Below are positions 1-7,078 of a DNA stretch of 34,915 bases, piece by piece. The stretch comes from G963674685 sp964591275 (GTDB lineage Bacteria; Lernaellota; Lernaellaia; JACKCT01). Each line of letters begins with the position of its first letter. Within the stretch, counting starts at the first letter, position 1. The notes under the pieces are model-generated. The model was given only the letters and a program-made list of their open reading frames with translations, had not been told where the DNA came from and did not search any database. The position numbers were made by a program, and so were the translations under genes. The DNA is taken from assembly GCA_964591275.1 (NCBI GenBank), contig CAZQAE010000053.1, positions 1 through 34,915 on the forward strand. Reading direction: 5' to 3'.

Positions 1-72
1 CTAAATAATCTGTTGGCGGTCATACCGCCCCATATGGCCGAGGGAGGTGCGTGAGAAATTACCTGCTCAAGG

Positions 73-1212
73 CTATGCCTTGTCGACAAGGCGAACAAAG
101 CGGCGGCAATTCTCCGCAAGGTCCGACCCGTGCCTGTGGAGATCGCCGCCGACAAGAAGAATGACGTCATGGCCGTAGAACTCAATCAATTCAGGAACCC
201 GCTTTAAGGTCATGCCTCCGGCCGGCGCCGTGAGGATGGCTTTTATTCCGTGCATCGGCTTGCGCGCGGCCCGAGCGACATCCCGGCATTCATTTTCCGA
301 AAATGAGAATCGGCCGCCGAAACTCGGGAAGATGCAGGCGTCCGCGCCGGCCAGCCGGCTGAATTTTGCGTACATCACGCCGTGAGCAATTCCCGCCTGA
401 CTCGAAACAGTGAATGCGCCTTGAAACGCCGGGTGACTGAGTATCGGCAAACTGATGGCGGCGTCGGCGATCCGTTTCATCGCATCAAGGCCCGTTAATC
501 CCGGCGAAATGACCACGCCGCCCGCCCCCACGCTTTCGGCCAGCGCAGCGCGATCCATGATCGCATCGGCAGACGCCGTCACGTTGGGGAAATACAGGCA
601 TTTGCCGCCCGTCTTTTCGTTGGCGCGATTTACCGCCTGGGCGCAAAGCCTGACCCTCTCATCAAAAGGGCAAAAACTCTGGTCGGCCAGACCGTGATCG
701 TCTTTGATCATGTCCATTCCGCCCAGCGCGAAACTATACGCCATATCCGCCAGTTCGCTGGGCGACAGCCCCATCGGTTTGAGCGCCGTGCACAAAAGAG
801 GACGCCGAGCGATACCCGTCAGCTCACGCAAACCTTGCGCGCCGAAACGCGGCCCCGGAAAATCCTGGAGCATGGATTCGGGCAACTCGAAATCGACCAG
901 CCTGATACCCGGTTGAAGGCTGATATTTCCGAAAAGAACATTGAGAAGCTGCGTCAACTCGCCGCCGGAAATTTCTGGCGCGTAGCTGATGACCGCCTCG
1001 TGCCGATTCGGCGCAAGAGTCCGAAACTCCTCGATGCGCCCAAACACCTGATCCCGGATATCGGCGCGACCAATTAAGTCTTCAGGAAATTCAACGGTCT
1101 GCTCCAGGCAAATGTCATGGGCGCGCGCCCTGGCCTCGTCCGGCGATCCAGAAAGATGATAAACTGCTCGAAATCGCTCGCCGCTGAAAATCAGGGGATC
1201 AGGTTTTTGCAT
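73..1212 (-). CDS. RuBisCO-like protein (form IV RLP), 379 aa
   Basis: This is a member of the RuBisCO large-chain superfamily but not a carboxylating RuBisCO. The barrel motif ALKPMG (K145) matches the first active-site lysine, but the next lysine of the usual KPK is Met147. The metal loop reads IKDDHG: K170 and D172 are kept, and the usual glutamate is His173. The mobile loop-6 lysine is absent (FGGRFSF, about 298-304), while a phosphate-binding VGGDLHRHG remains near 354-362. Such changes mark RLPs, which act on other enolisable sugar phosphates; 3-oxo-isoapionate-4-phosphate decarboxylase and transcarboxylase/hydrolase are RLPs of D-apiose catabolism. The ATG at 1212 overlaps the TGA of the transketolase C-subunit gene (TGATG), implying coupled translation. 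An upstream in-frame ATG at 1302 would add 30 Arg-rich residues from inside the neighbour and was rejected. The exact substrate cannot be read from the sequence. Confidence 0.85.
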   Translation of the reverse strand: MQKPDPLIFSGERFRAVYHLSGSPDEARARAHDICLEQTVEFPEDLIGRADIRDQVFGRIEEFRTLAPNRHEAVISYAPEISGGELTQLLNVLFGNISLQPGIRLVDFELPESMLQDFPGPRFGAQGLRELTGIARRPLLCTALKPMGLSPSELADMAYSFALGGMDMIKDDHGLADQSFCPFDERVRLCAQAVNRANEKTGGKCLYFPNVTASADAIMDRAALAESVGAGGVVISPGLTGLDAMKRIADAAISLPILSHPAFQGAFTVSSQAGIAHGVMYAKFSRLAGADACIFPSFGGRFSFSENECRDVARAARKPMHGIKAILTAPAGGMTLKRVPELIEFYGHDVILLVGGDLHRHGSDLAENCRRFVRLVDKA

Positions 1213-2219
1213 CAAAGCGCCTCGGCCTTGGCGCTGCTGTGCACGGGGACGATGTCGATGGCGCCAAGCTCCTCTTCGCGTATGTTTAGCGATTTTCCGC
1301 AAAGATTTTCCACGGCGCGAACGAGAGCCATGGCGTCAAGGCCAAACGTTTTCATGAGATATTGACGACTCGCGCCGTGCGCATACTTATCACGCAGTCC
1401 AATCCTGATAAGCTTTCGCCCCAGGCCCGCTTCGGCCATGACTTCCGCCGCCGCCGATCCCAGGCCGCCGATGATGCTGTGATTTTCCAAAGTGATGACG
1501 CCGTATCGCGTGCGCCGCGCGGCCTCAATCCAGGACGCGCCGTCAAAGGGTTTTAAGGTTGTGATGTGCATATGCGCTGCGCTCACGCCACTGTCTTTTA
1601 ATGCGCGCGTGGCCCGCATGGCCTCTTCAGTGCATATGCCGCTCGACAAAATCAAGACGTCTTCGCCCTCGCTGAGCACCCTGGGCACGCCAACTTTCAT
1701 CGGCTCGCTTTTGTCAAAAAGTCGGGGCATCTCGCCACGCAGCATTCGCAGATAGACCGGACCTTTCACGCCGTGCGCCGCGTCAAGGATTGTCTCAACG
1801 TCCGTGGCGTCTCCGCATTCCAGGATTGTCATGTTGGGTATGGCGCGCATGAGCGCTACATCGTCCACGGCCTGATGCGTCACGCCGCCGGGCGTTGTGA
1901 TTCCCGGCAAAAATCCCAGCAGGCGAACGGGCAGATTGGGATACGCGATGGACATCGCAACTTGGTCATAAGGCCTACGGCTGATGAAAACGGCGAATGT
2001 ATGCACGAAAGGGCAGTAGCCTTCGCGGGCCAGCCCCGCGGCGAATCCCATCATATTCTGTTCGGCCATTCCCACCGAAAAGAAACGATCCGGGTAGGCG
2101 ACGCGAAAATCATCCGCCTCGCACGAGGATGTCAGGTCCGCGGACAACACGAGAACTTCCGGCTTGTCTTTGGCCCAGGCGGCCAGATTGCGTGCGTGGG
2201 GACGCCTAACGCTTTCCAT
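1212..2219 (-). CDS. Transketolase, C-terminal subunit, 335 aa
   Basis: This is the pyrimidine-binding and C-terminal half of a split transketolase, which with the upstream N-subunit transfers two-carbon ketol units in the cytoplasm. The segment VGMAEQNMMGFAAGLA (about 49-64) carries the conserved catalytic Glu (E53) that activates thiamine diphosphate. GGVTHQAVDDVALMRAIPNM (111-130) is the classic transketolase/DXS motif, and a transketolase C-terminal domain follows. The start is the ATG at 2219 (MESVRRPHAR); the longer frame to 2420 lies inside the N-subunit gene and looks non-coding. It overlaps the N-subunit end by 14 bp and the RLP start by one base. Split transketolases occur in the D-apulose-4-phosphate (AptAB) and sulfo-transketolase (SqwGH) pathways as well as in ordinary pentose metabolism, so a specialised substrate is plausible given the RLP neighbour. 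Confidence 0.9.
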   Translation of the reverse strand: MESVRRPHARNLAAWAKDKPEVLVLSADLTSSCEADDFRVAYPDRFFSVGMAEQNMMGFAAGLAREGYCPFVHTFAVFISRRPYDQVAMSIAYPNLPVRLLGFLPGITTPGGVTHQAVDDVALMRAIPNMTILECGDATDVETILDAAHGVKGPVYLRMLRGEMPRLFDKSEPMKVGVPRVLSEGEDVLILSSGICTEEAMRATRALKDSGVSAAHMHITTLKPFDGASWIEAARRTRYGVITLENHSIIGGLGSAAAEVMAEAGLGRKLIRIGLRDKYAHGASRQYLMKTFGLDAMALVRAVENLCGKSLNIREEELGAIDIVPVHSSAKAEAL

Positions 2220-3147
2220 AATATCCCCCCATATCTTCAAGAGTCTTTTCGTATTCGCGCCGCTCCTCATCCGTCTTAAAACGCACGTAATGGAGCTTGG
2301 GCGACCGGGCGCGGAGCAAGTCGATGCCCCGGCAGGGGTCTGTGCGCGCCAAAAGAACCAGGGGCTTTTTCGGATGTTCGATACTCGCGGCCTCGGCCAG
2401 CGCGTCGACATCATGCCCATCCACGCTGTGAACCGAGGCGCCGAAAGCGGCGAGCCTTTCGTGCAGCGGCTCGGTGATCATGACATCATCCATCTTGCCG
2501 TCGCACTGCTGCCCGTTGACATCAACGAATATGCCGATGTTGTCGATTTCCAAAAAAGAAAGGGACGCGAAAGCCTCCCAGGTCTGCCCCTCCTGAAACT
2601 CGCCGTCGGACATAAAGACCCAGACCCGGCCTGTTTCGCCCTTGAGCCTTCGCGCCAGAGCGATTCCTCCCGCCTGGCTCAGGGCCTGCCCGAGCGAACC
2701 GGCGGTCACCTCGTGCCCCGGCGAATGCTCCGCGCCGATTAGTTCCACCGTCGAGCCGTCAACGTTGAATTGATCGAGCGCGCCGGCGTCCAGGCGTCCG
2801 ACCTCAATCAGCGCCGAATACAAGACGAGCGCGTAATGAACGGGAGAAAAGATGAAGCGATCAAGGTGCGCTTCTTTTGCGCCGTTGTACCCCCCGCCAG
2901 TAAAGTAGTCCGGGTTATCCGCTCCCGGCACGCCGGAAAATGGCCGGGGAATCATCGGCGAGACGCTTGGCCCAAGATGCATCACGCGCGTATAGAGCAC
3001 GGCCAGCATCTCCGCCGAAGAACAGGCCTGACTCAAATACCCGCCGTTGTTGGTCAACGTGTGCGCGAGCACCCTTCGCCGGATGCCCCGCGCAACCTCG
3101 CGCGCCTCCGACAGCCAATTGCTGCCTTGTCCGTTTGTATTAGCCAC
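2206..3147 (-). CDS. Transketolase, N-terminal (ThDP-binding) subunit, 313 aa
   Basis: This is the thiamine-diphosphate pyrophosphate-binding half of a two-gene transketolase. HSPGHEVTAGSLGQALSQAG (141-160) matches the transketolase GSLGQG region. The ThDP/metal motif is SDGEFQEGQTWEA (180-192), running to VDVNGQQCDG (about 208-217), with D181 and N211 as expected metal ligands. The length is right for an N-subunit. The start is a GTG at 3147 with a GGGGGA Shine-Dalgarno-like run just upstream. It is the first gene of the minus-strand operon TK-N, TK-C, RLP. A 14-bp palindrome about 65 bp upstream could be an operator. It is not obviously a housekeeping tktA, because that is normally one fused protein. 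Confidence 0.9.
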   Translation of the reverse strand: MANTNGQGSNWLSEAREVARGIRRRVLAHTLTNNGGYLSQACSSAEMLAVLYTRVMHLGPSVSPMIPRPFSGVPGADNPDYFTGGGYNGAKEAHLDRFIFSPVHYALVLYSALIEVGRLDAGALDQFNVDGSTVELIGAEHSPGHEVTAGSLGQALSQAGGIALARRLKGETGRVWVFMSDGEFQEGQTWEAFASLSFLEIDNIGIFVDVNGQQCDGKMDDVMITEPLHERLAAFGASVHSVDGHDVDALAEAASIEHPKKPLVLLARTDPCRGIDLLRARSPKLHYVRFKTDEERREYEKTLEDMGGYYGKR

Positions 3148-3211
3148 GGCAAATCCCCCAAAGGCGACAGCCCGTCAATGCCTTGCCCTTTTGTATTTGA
3201 ATCCAGGCAAA

Positions 3212-3225
3212 TTCCCATGTGGGAA
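3212..3225. promoter_or_regulatory. Palindromic operator candidate upstream of the transketolase operon
   Basis: TTCCCA and TGGGAA flank a two-base centre, a perfect inverted repeat 65-78 bp upstream of the transketolase N-subunit start. A dyad of this size suits a dimeric repressor, but no regulator gene is in view and no convincing -10/-35 pair was found around it. Its function is inference. Confidence 0.3.
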
Positions 3226-3447
3226 AAGTCCGTCAATCGATCACGTTTTTAAAATGCATGCATCGACCTTCGCCGATAACAGCACTTTAACCAAATTGGC
3301 AATGCCGCGCCAGAGTCGGTTGATGGGAATAATAGGGTGTCTCGCGATTGATACAAAAGCGTGCCTCGCCAGAGAGGACAGTTTGAAGTCTGATGCGCCT
3401 GCACCAAGAAAAGTCGAAGGACAAGCGCCGGGAAACGAAAATCATTG

Positions 3448-3864
3448 CCTCATTTTAGCCCCGCATCGGGGCGGCAGTTTGTAGCCCAGGGTGACTCGTC
3501 CGACGAAGCCTTGGCGAAGTCGGAAACCCTGGGGAAGGGATATCTCTACCTCATTTTAGCCCCGCATCGGGGCGTCAGTTTGTAGCCCAGGGTGACTCGT
3601 CCGACGAAGCCTTGGCGAAGTCGGAAACCCNNNNNNNNNNNNNNNNNNNNNNNNNNNNNNNNNNNNNNNNNNNNNNNNNNNNNNNNNNNNNNNNNNNNNN
3701 NNNNNNNNNNNNNNNNNNNNNNNNNNNNNNTTGTAGCCCAGGGTGACTCGTCCGACGAAGCCTTGGCGAAGTCGGAAACCCTGGGAAAGGGATATCACTA
3801 CCTCATATTAGCCCCGCATCGGGGCGACAGTTTGTAGCCCAGGGTAAAACCCTGGGAAAAGGAT
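3448..3864. repeat. Tandem REP-like array, 101-bp units, interrupted by an assembly gap
   Basis: At least three units with a 101-bp period are visible, starting at about 3448 and 3549 with a further one after the N run. Each unit holds a perfect short palindrome (GCCCCGCATCGGGGC) and a longer nested hairpin. The hairpin's outer stem is CCCAGGGT / ACCCTGGG and its inner stem is TCCGAC / GTCGGA. Such multi-hairpin units are typical of bacterial interspersed mosaic elements. No credible ORF is present. Between 3252 and 3447 I see nothing else. Confidence 0.8.
3631..3730. other. Assembly gap (100 N)
   Basis: Exactly 100 undetermined bases lie inside the 101-bp tandem array, with the same repeat on both sides. 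A round 100 usually marks a scaffold join of unknown length, so the number of repeat units here is unknown. Confidence 0.98.
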
Positions 3865-3881
3865 CTATTAAAATTGAGACG

Positions 3882-4465
3882 AAGCCCTCCTTGGAGGGCG
3901 ACAGAAAGCGCGCCTCACTCACTCCTCAAGTTCAATACCATGCTTTTCTAAAATTGCTTTCCACTCTTGTGAAAAAGACATCTTTCGATGATGCTCTTCT
4001 TGATTTTCGATATAGCCTTTTACCGCCTCAACATTTGAATGGCTCACGGAAAATGCGCCATATCCCACCTGCCATGAAAAAATCTTCATCTGGGGAAATT
4101 CTTCATGAATCCATTTCGATGAATTGGATTTTACAACGCGAACGATGTCGGCTGCGTTCATAAGTCGGCGGCAGGGCAACAAGTATATGGATGTGGTCCG
4201 AGCTTCCCCCAATCGCCTGGAGAACGCCGCCTTCTTTGCGTACAATCCCGCCAATGTATTGATGTAGGCGCTCGCGCATGGTTGCGTTAATCAATGAACG
4301 ACGCTCTTTGACGCCAAAAATAATGTGAAAATGCAATTGAGAATAGGTCGAGCCCATGTGCATTTTCCTCTGTCGCCCCGATGCGGGGCTTCTTAAAAAA
4401 ATGGAGCGTTGCCATTAACCCGGCGCTTTGCACCGGGCTACAAACTGCCGCCCCGATGCGGGGCT
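3882..4465. repeat. 584-bp duplicated segment, copy 1
   Basis: This segment matches 5087-5670 at a constant offset of 1205 bp. I found one mismatch, C3918 versus G5123, just outside the transposase stop codon. It contains the whole transposase gene plus its flanking GCCCCGATGCGGGGC palindromes, so it appears to be the mobile unit with its REP ends. Confidence 0.9.
3919..4363 (-). pseudogene. REP-associated Y1 (IS200-like) transposase, frameshifted, copy 1
   Basis: This would be a small HUH single-strand transposase of the TnpA-REP/RAYT type, which cuts and joins palindrome-bounded DNA. The first frame (4363-4103) gives MHMGSTYSQLHFHIIF and the metal-binding HUH motif in DHIHILVALPPT. The second frame (from about 4160 to 3919) gives NAADIVRVVKSNSSKWIHE, WQVGYGAFSVS and KGYIENQEEHH, whose Tyr is the expected nucleophile. 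The frames join if one T is removed at the LPPT/MNAAD junction (near 4161-4165), giving about 147 aa, the family's usual size. Without the frameshift the HUH and Tyr lie on separate polypeptides. An ATG at the start of the second half (MNAADIV) could in principle restart translation. It sits between REP-like palindromes. Confidence 0.8.
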
Positions 4466-4535
4466 TCTTCAAAAAATGGATCATTGCCATTAACCCGGCG
4501 CTTTGCACCGGGCTACAAACTGTCGCCCATATGCG
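4371..4535. repeat. REP-like tandem repeats, 75-bp period
   Basis: Units begin at 4371, 4446 and 4521. Each full unit has a GCCCCGATGCGGGGC palindrome, an A-rich spacer and a second hairpin (CCCGG...CCGGG around a CGCTTTGCA loop), then a TACAAACTG tail. The array lies immediately upstream of the transposase start. A 140-aa reading frame across it simply translates repeats. Confidence 0.75.
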
Positions 4536-4720
4536 CCTGCTGTGAGCGAAACAGACAATCGCCTCGGCCATGTATGCGAATTTATTGCGCACCTTCAGCC
4601 AACCGCATTCCAAACATCGATTGCCTTTTCGTACCACGACAAAGGGCTTAAAGCAACGCCTGCCGAACATGGAAATATGAGAACGCCCTCGCGAACGATT
4701 CATACGCAAAGGCGTCGATA

Positions 4721-4762
4721 ATAAATGTTGTCGAACCCATATTCATTTTCCACTGTCGCCCC
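4721..4762 (-). pseudogene. Remnant of the 5' end of a third transposase element
   Basis: On the minus strand a short stretch (GGCGACAGTGGAAAATGAAT, then ATGGGTTCGACA) closely parallels the leader and start of the two transposase copies (GGCGACAGAGGAAAATGCAC, then ATGGGCTCGACC). The reading frame soon diverges and stops, and a REP palindrome follows in the same position. It looks like the decayed 5' end of an older related insertion. Confidence 0.5.
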
Positions 4763-4850
4763 TACCGGGGCTTCCTTAAAAAATGGATCATTGCCTTTAA
4801 CCCGGCGCTTTGCACCGGGCTACAAACTGCCGCCCCGATGCGGGGCTGTC
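4754..4850. repeat. REP-like repeat unit
   Basis: Another copy of the 75-bp type: a GCCCC...GGGGC palindrome, the CCCGG...CCGGG hairpin and the TACAAACTG tail, ending in a second GCCCCGATGCGGGGC. From 4851 to 5008 I see no gene or repeat. Confidence 0.7.
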
Positions 4851-5008
4851 CATCAGTTCCCAACCCTAATACCCCTCATAATGCCCCCTATCTTTTCACA
4901 ACAGCCCATCGGAAAACGATAGCAATTAATCCAAATGAATCTCGTCTGAGGCACCCCCTGCCGGAGTTCCCGGAAAAATGTAACGTTGTCTTTTTCCCGC
5001 TGCTCCAA

Positions 5009-5064
5009 CTGAGCCCCGCATCGGGGCGGCAGTTTGTAGCCCGGCGCGCAAGCGCCGGGAAACG
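5009..5064. repeat. REP-like repeat unit, inverted orientation
   Basis: GAGCCCCGCATCGGGGC is followed by GCAGTTTGTAGCCCGG and a CGGCGC...GCGCCG hairpin. This is the REP pair in the opposite orientation to the units at 4371-4850, so the second transposase copy is bounded by inverted repeats. Confidence 0.7.
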
Positions 5065-5086
5065 GATTTCTCTTATATATCAAACA

Positions 5087-5670
5087 AAGCCCTCCTTGGA
5101 GGGCGACAGAAAGCGCGCCTCAGTCACTCCTCAAGTTCAATACCATGCTTTTCTAAAATTGCTTTCCACTCTTGTGAAAAAGACATCTTTCGATGATGCT
5201 CTTCTTGATTTTCGATATAGCCTTTTACCGCCTCAACATTTGAATGGCTCACGGAAAATGCGCCATATCCCACCTGCCATGAAAAAATCTTCATCTGGGG
5301 AAATTCTTCATGAATCCATTTCGATGAATTGGATTTTACAACGCGAACGATGTCGGCTGCGTTCATAAGTCGGCGGCAGGGCAACAAGTATATGGATGTG
5401 GTCCGAGCTTCCCCCAATCGCCTGGAGAACGCCGCCTTCTTTGCGTACAATCCCGCCAATGTATTGATGTAGGCGCTCGCGCATGGTTGCGTTAATCAAT
5501 GAACGACGCTCTTTGACGCCAAAAATAATGTGAAAATGCAATTGAGAATAGGTCGAGCCCATGTGCATTTTCCTCTGTCGCCCCGATGCGGGGCTTCTTA
5601 AAAAAATGGAGCGTTGCCATTAACCCGGCGCTTTGCACCGGGCTACAAACTGCCGCCCCGATGCGGGGCT
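5087..5670. repeat. 584-bp duplicated segment, copy 2
   Basis: Second copy of 3882-4465, with the same internal order and a single visible difference. The near-identity implies a recent duplication or active gene conversion. Downstream (5671-5752) lie only short degenerate repeat pieces such as CGCCCAATGCGCCTGCTGTG, also seen near 4525. Confidence 0.9.
5124..5568 (-). pseudogene. REP-associated Y1 (IS200-like) transposase, frameshifted, copy 2
   Basis: Identical in both reading frames to the copy at 3919-4363, including the extra base between LPPT and MNAAD. The HUH motif (DHIHIL) is in the first frame (5568-5308) and the catalytic-Tyr segment (KGYIENQEEHH) in the second (to 5124). Because a one-base frameshift is shared exactly, either the broken gene was duplicated, possibly mobilised in trans, or the +1 shift is tolerated or used. 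No programmed-frameshift stimulator is obvious. Confidence 0.8.
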
Positions 5671-5752
5671 ACAGGCAATCGCCAATATGCGGGTCTACAG
5701 ACAGTCGCCCAATGCGCCTGCTGTGAGTGACGTCGATTTGCCGGACCTCTAG

Positions 5753-6124
5753 CTAGCCCACGATTATTATGCCCTCGCACATATACGGGATTTGCCCGGC
5801 CAATACGGCGTCGCAGTCCAACGCCCCCATCTGTTCAAGGCACAGTTCGAGTTCGTTGCCGACTCCAACAGCGGTATAACAATCGATTGTATTGTAGAGT
5901 TCATCGAGGCATTCACTCATTGTTATTTCATCGGAGCATTCAGCGGTTTTCTCGCATAACAACTCGAGGACTGCTTTACACGCCTCGCAAGCTTCATGAC
6001 CCTCACAAACATCGCCGCCGCCAGTGTTTCCCCGATCATCGTCGTCATCGTCGTCTCCGCACGCCGCAAAAACGGTAAACGCAACCAGGCAAACAAGCAT
6101 AGAAACCATCAGAAACATCCGCAT
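5753..6124 (-). CDS. Cys-rich lipoprotein with an Asp run, 123 aa, function unknown
   Basis: A lipoprotein signal peptide (MRMFLMVSMLVCLVAFTVF, then AAC) ends at Cys22, the likely lipidation site. Seven consecutive Asp (24-30), a Gly-rich linker, and a mature domain with ten cysteines (40, 46, 49, 57, 63, 72, 82, 95, 104, 116) follow, which suggests several disulphides in the periplasm or on the surface. The ATG at 6124 is preceded by GGAGG at five-base spacing; the TTG 12 bases further upstream overlaps that Shine-Dalgarno and was rejected. I do not recognise the domain. The Asp run after the lipidated Cys resembles the acidic stretch of the C25 protease later in the window. It stands alone beside the repeat island. 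Confidence 0.75.
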   Translation of the reverse strand: MRMFLMVSMLVCLVAFTVFAACGDDDDDDDRGNTGGGDVCEGHEACEACKAVLELLCEKTAECSDEITMSECLDELYNTIDCYTAVGVGNELELCLEQMGALDCDAVLAGQIPYMCEGIIIVG

Positions 6125-6277
6125 ATCGGCCTCCAATTTTTTGCACCTGATTTGATACCATGAAGCAGGCTAAAATGTACACAAGATATGGCCTTGTCAC
6201 AAAGGCAGCCCTGTATAATTTGGAAACTGCCCAGCAACACTTTTATTTCACACATAACGCATATACCCAATATTTAC

Positions 6278-6306
6278 TTGACATTCACACCATTATATGG
6301 TACGGT
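6278..6306 (+). promoter_or_regulatory. Possible sigma-70 promoter for the MGMT-like gene
   Basis: A perfect -35 hexamer TTGACA (6278-6283) is followed at 17 bp by TACGGT, only a weak -10 match. It lies about 75 bp upstream of the gene start in an AT-rich region (6125-6366) that otherwise holds no gene I can support. Confidence 0.35.
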
Positions 6307-6381
6307 TCTCGATCGTTTGGATGCGCTTTGCGTGCGCATCGAAAATTATCAGGTTTCCTTTAGCCCATGAAAGGGGCGGTT

Positions 6382-6846
6382 ATGGCGGCGAAAAAGGTGT
6401 GGCGCGAAAAACTAGAAGAAAAGCATGAAAACAAAATCGTGGACATTCCGCGCCCCATGCAGAAGCATTTCGGGACCGGCAGGATGCTCATCCCCAGGCC
6501 GGTGGAAGTGGACGCCGTAATGCGCAAAACCCCCAAGGGCAAGTTGCTCATGCAATCTCAGATTCGGGACTTTCTGGCCCATGAATACGATGCGGACCTG
6601 GCCTGCCCTATCAGAACCGGCATTTTCGTCCGCATTGCCGCCGAGGCCGCCGAAGAGGACAAACAGCGCGGGCTAAGCACTATCACTCCCTATTGGCGAA
6701 TTGTACGCGACGACGGCAGCCTGAATCCCAAGTATCCGGGCGGCCTGGATTTGCAAAGGAAAAGGCTCGAAGGCGAAGGGCACACGATCGAGTCGGGCGA
6801 AAAGACCTGCGTGGTCAATTACGAAAAGCGCCTGTTCAAGATTTAG
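6382..6846 (+). CDS. MGMT/alkyltransferase-like protein lacking the catalytic Cys, 154 aa
   Basis: The C-terminal half matches the DNA-binding domain of O6-alkylguanine-DNA methyltransferases: KTPKGKLL with a helix (49-66), CPIRTGIFVRIAAEAAE (75-91) and ITPYWRIVRDDGSL (101-114), then YPGGLDLQRKRLEGEGH (118-134). Where active MGMT has PCHR, this protein has PYWR (103-106), so the methyl-accepting Cys is replaced. Alkyltransferase-like (ATL) proteins with PWHR bind alkylated guanine and pass it to nucleotide excision repair; a similar non-catalytic role is inferred. The ATG at 6382 has AAAGGGG five bases upstream; the ATG at 6367 lacks one. The N-terminal 45 residues are basic and not recognised. 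Confidence 0.75.
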   Translation: MAAKKVWREKLEEKHENKIVDIPRPMQKHFGTGRMLIPRPVEVDAVMRKTPKGKLLMQSQIRDFLAHEYDADLACPIRTGIFVRIAAEAAEEDKQRGLSTITPYWRIVRDDGSLNPKYPGGLDLQRKRLEGEGHTIESGEKTCVVNYEKRLFKI

Positions 6847-6881
6847 TCAACGACCAATTTACAATAAGCAATGAACAATGA

Positions 6882-7053
6882 GGCTGTTGAAAAACATCCT
6901 TCTTAAGAAGAGATCCGCGTTGTTATTCCGAGCGAGTCCGAAGGACTTGCCTGAGAAATCCCTTCAAAACAGGACGGTTAAGGGATTCCTCCATTTCGCT
7001 TCGCTTCAGTCGGAATGACAGAAACAACGCCATATTCGACTTTTTCAACAGCC
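6882..7053. mobile_element. MITE-like inverted-repeat element, 172 bp
   Basis: Perfect 13-bp terminal inverted repeats (GGCTGTTGAAAAA at 6882-6894, TTTTTCAACAGCC at 7041-7053) bound an element with no ORF. Inner arms also pair: CGTTGTTATTCCGA with an imperfect TCGGAATGACA...CAACG, and AATCCCTT with AAGGGATT across a 16-base centre. The whole could fold into one long hairpin. It looks like a non-autonomous transposon end pair; no clear target-site duplication was seen. Confidence 0.6.
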
Positions 7054-7078
7054 CCCTTCTTACTTCATTTCTCATACT

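Noticed and set aside
144..1212. A true carbon-fixing RuBisCO large subunit
   Set aside because: Several catalytic residues are replaced (KPK to KPM, KDDE to KDDH, no loop-6 Lys), and at 379 aa the protein is short for a RuBisCO.
3448..3864. CRISPR array
   Set aside because: The 101-bp units are tandem and nearly identical throughout, with no variable spacers and no cas genes nearby.
4287..4709. 140-aa minus-strand reading frame
   Set aside because: It translates the REP repeats (the SPVQSAGLMA block appears twice) and overlaps the transposase start; there is no ribosome site.
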